Shown in pieces: positions 45,741 to 50,759 of a DNA stretch of 50,759 nt. The notes beneath the pieces are model-generated. The model ran no database searches. It was given only the letters and a program-made list of their open reading frames with translations, and was not told where the DNA came from. The DNA is from a virus: positions 1-50,759 of the IMG/VR virus record IMGVR_UViG_3300037104_000773, one strand, 5' to 3'. Each line of letters begins with the position of its first letter. Positions within the stretch are counted from its first letter, which is position 1. The translations under genes and the position numbers were made by a program.

Positions 45741-46130
45741 ATGAGTTATAATAGATCGAAATTTAATTTCTCGGAAACATTTAATAACCAATCTGGAAAA
45801 ACATCAGGTTCGGGTTTTATAGGAGTTATAGCAGGTCTTATAGGATGTGCAGGAATAATTGCAGGAATTTTTGGATATTTCTTTGGAATTCCAAATACTC
45901 TTGAATATTTTGGTGTTATGTTAAAAGTATTGACGGCTTCGGCCATATTACTTGGAGTCAGAAGATTATCCGGAGACTTCAATAGTAAAAATTTAGCTGA
46001 TGCAGATGAACAAATAACACAAACTGCTATTAATGGTGATTTAGCTGCAGTTAAAGCTGATGATATCACAACAGCTAAAGAAAACGAGAAAACGATAAAC
46101 CTGTTGAAGGTAATAGAACAAATATGGTAG
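45741..46130 (+). CDS. Membrane protein with two spans, 129 aa
   Basis: Hydrophobic Gly/Ala/Ile-rich segments at about residues 25-50 (GFIGVIAGLIGCAGIIAGIF) and 57-73 (GVMLKVLTASAILLGV). The C-terminal 55 residues are soluble and helical (AKENEKTINLLKVIEQ). Topology would place both ends on the same side. No family recognised. Confidence 0.55.
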   Translation: MSYNRSKFNFSETFNNQSGKTSGSGFIGVIAGLIGCAGIIAGIFGYFFGIPNTLEYFGVMLKVLTASAILLGVRRLSGDFNSKNLADADEQITQTAINGDLAAVKADDITTAKENEKTINLLKVIEQIW

Positions 46131-46133
46131 ACA

Positions 46134-46481
46134 ATGCCTAACAATTTTGATTTTTCACAGCTTAAAGATGTTAAAACCATAGAAGTTAATCCGCAAGGCT
46201 GGGTAACTCCATTGCACGTGGAATATGGCACATCAAATGAAGAATATACAGGAGTGTATGGAGCAATTCCATCATATTACTGGAGAGTAAAAGGAACAAA
46301 ACACACATTTGTTATTCCTGTTATACGTATAGATTTTTTAAGTTCAGGAAATTACAAGAAACACTTTGAAAATGCGCTGGAAACTTTTAGAGAAGATTAT
46401 GTTGATTGGAAAGAAAAAGGATTCTCGACCGAGTGGTCCAGAGACTATCAAAGACAATTCTCTAGACTTATCATTATATGA
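46134..46481 (+). CDS. Hypothetical protein, 115 aa
   Basis: MPNNFDFSQLKDVKTIEVNPQGWVTPLHVEYG start, then a Tyr/Trp-rich middle (YGAIPSYYWRVKG) and helical end (FREDYVDWKEKGFSTEW). Three bases from the previous stop. No family recognised. Confidence 0.45.
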   Translation: MPNNFDFSQLKDVKTIEVNPQGWVTPLHVEYGTSNEEYTGVYGAIPSYYWRVKGTKHTFVIPVIRIDFLSSGNYKKHFENALETFREDYVDWKEKGFSTEWSRDYQRQFSRLIII

Positions 46482-46546
46482 TGTCAAGATTAAAAAAATA
46501 AATAAAGTAAAAATATCTCAAAGATATATACCTAAACAGGATATTC

Positions 46547-47146
46547 ATGGAGAAAAAATTTAATTACGTATATGTTACAACAAATTTAGTTAACGGTTTT
46601 CAATATATTGGTGATAGATCATGTAATTGTGATCCTTATAAAGATGAATATTTAGGAAGTGGGGTATATTTTAAAAGAGCTGAAAAACAATACGGAAAAG
46701 ATAAATTTGAAAAAAAAATTCTTGAATGTTTTGAGTTAAGAAAAAATGCATATGAAGCTCAAGAAAAATACATTAAACAATTTAATACATTAGCGCCTAA
46801 CGGTTACAATATAAGTCCTAAAGGTGGTCATCAATGTAAAAATAGTGTAGCTGAAGATACAAAAATACAAATAAGCATAAAAAATAAAGGCAAACATTTT
46901 GCAAAGCATACGGCTCAACATAATGAAAATATAAGTAAAGCATTAAAAGGAAAAAATGTAGGAAAAAAACGTTCGGAAGAAACTTTGATTAAATATAGCG
47001 TAGCTAAAAAAGGAAAACCATCTAACGTTAAAGGAAAACATTGGTCTGAAGAATCAAAAGAACGATTTCGAAAACCCAAATCTGAAGAAGCTAAACATAA
47101 TATGAGCATTGCCAAATTAGGAAAGCCGTCAAATAATAAAAAGTAA
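46547..47146 (+). CDS. GIY-YIG homing endonuclease
   Basis: YVYVTTN (7-13) and FQYIGDR (18-24) form the GIY-YIG core. DEYLGSG, Glu in FELRKNAYEAQEKYI, GYNISPKGG. The C-terminal half has NUMOD-type modules in tandem (KGKHFAKHT, KGKNVGKKRSEET, KGKHWSEESKERF, PKSEEAKHNMS). Paralogue of the gene at 44761. Confidence 0.9.
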   Translation: MEKKFNYVYVTTNLVNGFQYIGDRSCNCDPYKDEYLGSGVYFKRAEKQYGKDKFEKKILECFELRKNAYEAQEKYIKQFNTLAPNGYNISPKGGHQCKNSVAEDTKIQISIKNKGKHFAKHTAQHNENISKALKGKNVGKKRSEETLIKYSVAKKGKPSNVKGKHWSEESKERFRKPKSEEAKHNMSIAKLGKPSNNKK

Positions 47147-47165
47147 TAATTTAAAAATAAAGAAA

Positions 47166-47822
47166 ATGGAAGGTAGATTTTTCCAGTGGGTTGCCGGAGA
47201 ACAAAGAGGTCAAGTACAATTTTTTGATAGAATCGAAACTGATGGTCCAGATGTATACATCGTATTCAAAAATAATACCCGTATAAACGAAGCTTTAGTA
47301 GCCCCCTTAAATCAAAAAGACCTTACAGGAAAATTAATGGCTGAAATAGATCAGCCAAATAACTGTTGGCAATTTAAAGACGAAATAGTCGGAAGAGAAG
47401 AAGAAAGATGGGAAATAGATTCAGAGGGAATTAAACAATTAGTTATTCCATTCAATCCTGGTAAAAAGGTTGTACATCTTCTTCCACCAAGACCTTCTGC
47501 GCCAAAATCATCAAACTTTGGTCAAATATCAAATACGCCAGAAACAACACCCGAATCAACAAAAGAAAAAATTGACAAATCAGACCCAGTTTATATTTTG
47601 ATGTCAAAAGCTAAAAAAATTGATAGCGAAATAACTATGGGCATGATTGTTGCTTTACCGCCTAAAAATTTATATGAACTTGCGAAAGATTCATTTGAAG
47701 AAGGCAGTGATAAATTCATAAAATATATCGTTGATGAAATAACCGTCGAAGAAATTAAAGAAGCATTAAGACTTGCTGTAAAAGAAATGTACGAGGGTGT
47801 TCCTGAAGATACGAATATATAA
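47166..47822 (+). CDS. Hypothetical protein, 218 aa
   Basis: Two parts joined by a Pro/Ser/Thr linker (about 110-135): a beta-rich N-terminal domain (GQVQFFDRIETDGPDVYIVFKN in parts) and an all-helical C-terminal domain (ITMGMIVALPPKNLYELAKDSFEEGSDKF). Probably structural by this layout, unproven. Confidence 0.5.
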   Translation: MEGRFFQWVAGEQRGQVQFFDRIETDGPDVYIVFKNNTRINEALVAPLNQKDLTGKLMAEIDQPNNCWQFKDEIVGREEERWEIDSEGIKQLVIPFNPGKKVVHLLPPRPSAPKSSNFGQISNTPETTPESTKEKIDKSDPVYILMSKAKKIDSEITMGMIVALPPKNLYELAKDSFEEGSDKFIKYIVDEITVEEIKEALRLAVKEMYEGVPEDTNI

Positions 47823-47833
47823 AAAAATATAAG

Positions 47834-48085
47834 ATGAAATATACAAAACAAAATTTAAGAATGGCTTTTGCAAGTGGAATAGACTTTGCAGTCATTAACA
47901 AAGACATACCTCTTGAAAGCGCTTTTAGAGACAAAGGATTTAGTGATATTATCGGGCAAATTAAAACCATTCGTGAAAAAGAAAAACTGCTTAATAATAA
48001 AACGAAAGAACAAAAACTCACAGAAACAGGTGCCGAATTTTACTGTCCTGAGTGTGGAAGAAGTGTTTATAGTTGTAGATGTTAA
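47834..48085 (+). CDS. Small protein with C-terminal Cys cluster, 83 aa
   Basis: Helical N-terminal part (MKYTKQNLRMAFASGIDFAVI) and a final zinc-knuckle-like CPECGRSVYSCRC. No family recognised. Starts 11 bases after the previous stop. Confidence 0.5.
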   Translation: MKYTKQNLRMAFASGIDFAVINKDIPLESAFRDKGFSDIIGQIKTIREKEKLLNNKTKEQKLTETGAEFYCPECGRSVYSCRC

Positions 48086-48103
48086 ACATTAATAGTTTAA
48101 AAT

Positions 48104-48484
48104 ATGTTTATAATAAAAACTTCAATAAGACCCTCAAAAATACATGGAATGGGTGCATTTTTAGAAGAACCTGTTAAAAAATATCAAACTGTATGGGTAT
48201 TTAATCCATTATTTGATTTAATTTTTTCTCAAGAACAAGTGAAAAACATGTCAAAAATTGAAAAAGAATTGATTATTAATTATGGATATCTAGATACTCA
48301 ACAATTTAATGGTTGGTGGGTTTTTCCTACAGGAAATGATAGATTTACAAATCACAGTGATACTCCTAATACTATACCAATTAAACAAGATGATTGTCAG
48401 TATATAATGGTTGCTTCCGAAGATTTAGAAATAGGCAGTGAGTTAACTTGCAATTATAGTGAATATGAAATGAGAGAAATGTAA
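48104..48484 (+). CDS. SET-domain protein, compact form
   Basis: 126 aa: IRPSKIHGMGAFLEEPVKKYQTV, then FTNHSDTPNTIP (about 93-104) and GSELTCNYSEYEM (about 111-123), the NHSxxPN and ELTxxY motifs of SET methyltransferases. A minimal SET core with little else. Second SET protein in the window (other at 32099). Probable protein-lysine methyltransferase; substrate unknown. Confidence 0.8.
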   Translation: MFIIKTSIRPSKIHGMGAFLEEPVKKYQTVWVFNPLFDLIFSQEQVKNMSKIEKELIINYGYLDTQQFNGWWVFPTGNDRFTNHSDTPNTIPIKQDDCQYIMVASEDLEIGSELTCNYSEYEMREM

Positions 48485-48503
48485 ATAAAATAAATAATTA
48501 AAG

Positions 48504-48695
48504 ATGAACGAAGATCTAAAACAATATATGACCAATCTTCTATATTACGCTCATAATTATGAACACGCTCATAATAATACGAATTCTAGAACTTCTCAAG
48601 AGTTTGACGAATGGGTAGAAGAAATGATAACAGGAATCGATGAATATTTTAAATCAGTTGAAGATAAAATTGAAGAACCAAAAGATTATATGTGA
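48504..48695 (+). CDS. Hypothetical acidic protein, 63 aa
   Basis: MNEDLKQYMTNLLYYAHNYEHAHNN start, then an acidic helix (FDEWVEEMITGIDEYFKSVED). No family recognised. The late-type element of the following HNH gene overlaps its stop. Confidence 0.45.
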   Translation: MNEDLKQYMTNLLYYAHNYEHAHNNTNSRTSQEFDEWVEEMITGIDEYFKSVEDKIEEPKDYM

Positions 48696-48710
48696 ATATA
48701 ATATATAAAA
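48694..48710 (+). promoter_or_regulatory. Class-2 (late-type) promoter variant
   Basis: GAATATAATATATAAAA with its last A being the first base of the ATG at 48710, so the spacing is unusually tight. Confidence 0.4.
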
Positions 48711-49483
48711 TGAATCATCAAAAAGTTTATGATAACATAATAGAAAAAGCAAGAAGTGAAAATAGAAAAAAACTAAAAAAAATTAATCCTTCTTATGTTT
48801 ATTACAACAATCATCACATATATCCTCGATGTATGGGTGGTGGTAATGAAAAAGAAAATATGCAATTAGTGACGGCAAAAGAACACTACATATGTCATAA
48901 ATTGCTAACATATATTTATCCAAAACATAGAGGAATAGTTTATGCTTTTTTTAGAATGTCTACAAGCAAAAAATATGGGCATATTAGTTCTTCAAGAGAT
49001 TATTCATATACAAAAGAATTACTTAATTTAATTCCAATATCAGAAGAAACAAAAAGAAAAATAGGTGTAAAGAGTTCTCAAAGAACTCATTCTTCAGAAA
49101 CTAGAAAAAAAATTAGTATTAATACAATAAAAAAATTAAAAGAACCCGATGTTAAAAATAAAATGTGTGCTGCATCGCAAGGGAGAGATCCGTGGAATAA
49201 AAACAATCCTGGATGTTTTTCAAATAAATCAATAATGAAGATGTCTAATTCTCATATAGGATTAGTTTCTGGTATGAAAGACAAACATCATAAAAAAGAA
49301 TCAAATGAAAAAAATCGTAAAGCTCATTTAGGAAAATCCCCAAATAGAGATAATACAATATATTCTTCTGTGATGAGTAAGATAAATAAACAAAAGAAAT
49401 ATTGCATACATTGCAAAAAAGAATATAACCCTGGCAATTATGGACGATATCATGGAGAAAAATGCAAAAATAAGAAAATATGA
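48710..49483 (+). CDS. HNH homing endonuclease
   Basis: Start at ATG 48710 (MNHQKVYDN), shared by the paralogue at 12927, rather than the upstream ATG at 48692. The HNH core reads NNHHIYPRCMGGG then ENMQLVTAKEHYICHKLL (about 33-65). Middle has NUMOD-like repeats (RTHSSETRKKIS, GRDPWNKNNPG) and the end carries a C2H2-type finger (CIHCKKEYNPGNYGRYHGEKC). The longest of the three HNH paralogues. Confidence 0.9.
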   Translation: MNHQKVYDNIIEKARSENRKKLKKINPSYVYYNNHHIYPRCMGGGNEKENMQLVTAKEHYICHKLLTYIYPKHRGIVYAFFRMSTSKKYGHISSSRDYSYTKELLNLIPISEETKRKIGVKSSQRTHSSETRKKISINTIKKLKEPDVKNKMCAASQGRDPWNKNNPGCFSNKSIMKMSNSHIGLVSGMKDKHHKKESNEKNRKAHLGKSPNRDNTIYSSVMSKINKQKKYCIHCKKEYNPGNYGRYHGEKCKNKKI

Positions 49484-50028
49484 TGGATGAGTTAAATATT
49501 GAAAAAAAGACTGTGCTTGAAGGGAAATTTGAAGACGTCATTCAAATAAAAGAACATTATTATCTTGTGTCAAAAAAACATCAAGTAACGGTTTTGCCCT
49601 ATCAAATAGATTCTCGTGGCTTGTTAGACAAAGTAGGAGTTGTAAAAGACTATAACTATGTATTTGAAGAATATGATTATACACTAATAAATGATTATAT
49701 TAACGCAGATGACGGAACTAATTTAGTTGCAGCGAATAGAATATTATATGAAGCTATCGGATTGAACGCAACTAATGCAGACGATTGGATGTATTTAGGA
49801 GGACTTTATAACAACTTAACTTCAGACTCAGCAATTGACTTATATTGTGTAGACCTTACAGGTAAAGGAGTGCCGGAAACAGAAGAGGTAGAAGAAAACA
49901 AAGACAAAATTAAATTCAAAATGATCGACAGTAGTTACGTCATAACTAGTGATGACACATTATTACTTGCAGCATATTTAAGATTATTTAACTATTTCTA
50001 TGTTAACAGCTTGGACAAGAAACAATAA
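49480..50028 (+). CDS. NUDIX-like protein with degraded catalytic box, 182 aa
   Basis: HYYLVSKKHQVTVLPYQIDSRGLLDKVGVV resembles the N-terminus of phage NUDIX-type proteins. In the box region (ANRILYEAIGLNA, about 87-99) only one acidic residue of the usual REUxEExGU remains. So it may be an inactive, nucleotide-binding relative. Fold assignment is tentative. Overlaps the HNH gene by four bases. Confidence 0.4.
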   Translation: MMDELNIEKKTVLEGKFEDVIQIKEHYYLVSKKHQVTVLPYQIDSRGLLDKVGVVKDYNYVFEEYDYTLINDYINADDGTNLVAANRILYEAIGLNATNADDWMYLGGLYNNLTSDSAIDLYCVDLTGKGVPETEEVEENKDKIKFKMIDSSYVITSDDTLLLAAYLRLFNYFYVNSLDKKQ

Positions 50029-50029
50029 A

Positions 50030-50623
50030 ATGAATTATCAAAAAATATACGACGATATTGTTTTTAAAGCACAAAAATTAAATAGAACACGAAAAGATGG
50101 AACTTATTATGAAAGTCATCATATAATACCCAAATGCTTAAGTGGTTTAGACGAAGAATTTAATAGAGTTTTATTGACTTCAAAAGAACACTTTTTATGT
50201 CACAAATTATTAACCTACATTTATCCTAAAAATAGAAAAATAGCATGTGCGTTTCATTTCATGGCTTCAAACGGAAGACATAAAAATTCAGGAAGAGATT
50301 ACGTATACGCGATAGAATTAATTAGATCATTGCCTGTATCTGAAGAAACTATTAACAAACACAAATTAGCTATTCCAATTTTAAAAGGAAAAACGTATAT
50401 CGAAGTTTTTGGAGAAAAAAGAGCTAAAGAAATTCAATTAACAAAATCAATAGCAGGAAAGAATATCATATTTACTGAAGAACGTAATAAAAATGTAAGT
50501 TTAGGACTTAAATCAAAACCTACAATGCAATGTCCTTATTGTCATAAATATATGAATAATTCGAATGGCGCATTTAAACGCCACCATGGAAATAATTGCA
50601 AAATGAAGATACATAATTTTTAA
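50030..50623 (+). CDS. HNH homing endonuclease
   Basis: MNYQKIYDDIVFKAQKLNR start, one base after the previous stop. The HNH core reads ESHHIIPKCLSGLD then FNRVLLTSKEHFLCHKLL (about 25-55). NUMOD-like KGKTYIEVFGEKRAKEIQ, and a C2H2-type finger at the end (CPYCHKYM...RHHGNNC). Closely related to the genes at 12927 and 48710. Confidence 0.9.
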   Translation: MNYQKIYDDIVFKAQKLNRTRKDGTYYESHHIIPKCLSGLDEEFNRVLLTSKEHFLCHKLLTYIYPKNRKIACAFHFMASNGRHKNSGRDYVYAIELIRSLPVSEETINKHKLAIPILKGKTYIEVFGEKRAKEIQLTKSIAGKNIIFTEERNKNVSLGLKSKPTMQCPYCHKYMNNSNGAFKRHHGNNCKMKIHNF

Positions 50624-50634
50624 AAATAAATACT

Positions 50635-50759
50635 ATGAACAGAAAAGAAAGAAGAAACGTAAGTAGGAGACTGGGTATACAACAATATCAACAGAAACTT
50701 TCACTTGCAAAAAGACTCAATCTATTACATGAAAATGTTATAATAGGAAAACAAATGGA
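50635..50759 (+). CDS. Partial small basic protein, cut by window end
   Basis: ATG at 50635 opens MNRKERRNVSRRLGIQQYQQ and the frame is open to the window end. The basic start MNRKERR resembles the first residues of several small phage proteins. Function unknown. Confidence 0.5.
   Translation, partial: MNRKERRNVSRRLGIQQYQQKLSLAKRLNLLHENVIIGKQM

Noticed and set aside
46134-46563. Frameshifted extension of the 46134 gene into the next frame (NSLDLSLYDVKIKK and onward)
   Set aside because: The first frame reads well to its own stop and the alternative frame runs into the GIY-YIG start. Without relatives this is just as likely a chance open frame.

Overview
The window is a stretch of a large, strongly AT-rich tailed-phage genome of the T4 type (myovirus-like). 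The evidence is a T4 gp23-like major capsid protein, a gp24-like shorter capsid paralogue, gp21-family (S80) prohead proteases, a dCMP hydroxymethylase-like enzyme and a T4 Agt-like DNA glucosyltransferase. The host is probably a Bacteroidetes/Flavobacteria-type bacterium. Start codons follow A-rich leaders without a Shine-Dalgarno sequence, several promoters carry a TATATTTG box like the Bacteroidetes TAnnTTTG -7 element, and one small gene resembles the DUF4494 family. The host is inference.

Layout. (1) 1-5.8 kb, plus strand: the tail of a homing endonuclease running into a tRNA-Arg(UCG), small unknown genes behind a recurring promoter, peptide deformylase, a LemA-like protein, and a metallophosphoesterase with a homing endonuclease at its 5' end. 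(2) 6-12.2 kb, plus: a protease-scaffold fusion, major capsid protein, a GIY-YIG endonuclease on the minus strand and a repeat-rich fibre-like protein, separated by strong hairpin terminators. (3) 12.2-25.7 kb, minus: a glycan island with glycosyltransferases (GT25 x2, GT32-like, GT10 fucosyltransferase-like, GT9-like and others), methyltransferases and a sugar epimerase. It also holds the second protease and second capsid paralogues and ends with a T4 Agt-like glucosyltransferase. (4) 25.7-29.4 kb, minus: small genes including CYTH and GNAT-like proteins and a second glycosyltransferase with the same KSLF tail as the Agt-like enzyme. (5) 29.5-36.6 kb: acidic head-core protein, candidate capsid-targeted internal proteins, a SET-domain protein, two tRNA-like RNAs around a GIY-YIG gene, an exported protein, a cupin and a possible spanin pair. 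(6) 36.7-50.8 kb, plus: C5 DNA methyltransferase, GIY-YIG gene, dNMP-kinase-like, HD phosphohydrolase, dCMP hydroxymethylase-like, YfbU-like, a second SET protein, and a dense run of GIY-YIG and HNH homing endonucleases among small unknown genes.

Three themes tie the window together. First, a cytosine hypermodification set (dCMP hydroxymethylase-like enzyme, Agt-like glucosyltransferase, a further glycosyltransferase and a C5 methyltransferase); three of these end in the same KSLF-like C-terminal tail, which I suggest is a sliding-clamp-binding peptide. Second, head morphogenesis in which one fused protease-scaffold protein and several candidate internal proteins carry T4-type LxE|A/G cleavage sites. 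Third, ten homing-endonuclease genes, several of which sit beside duplicated or amputated ends of the neighbouring gene, so insertion history can be read from the sequence.

Two promoter classes recur. One is TGTCA-N11-TATATT, always with 16 nt between the starts of the two elements. The other is a 17-mer GAATATATAAAATAAAA, with four exact copies plus variants, which looks like a late promoter. No CRISPR array, integrase, IS element or replication origin was seen.
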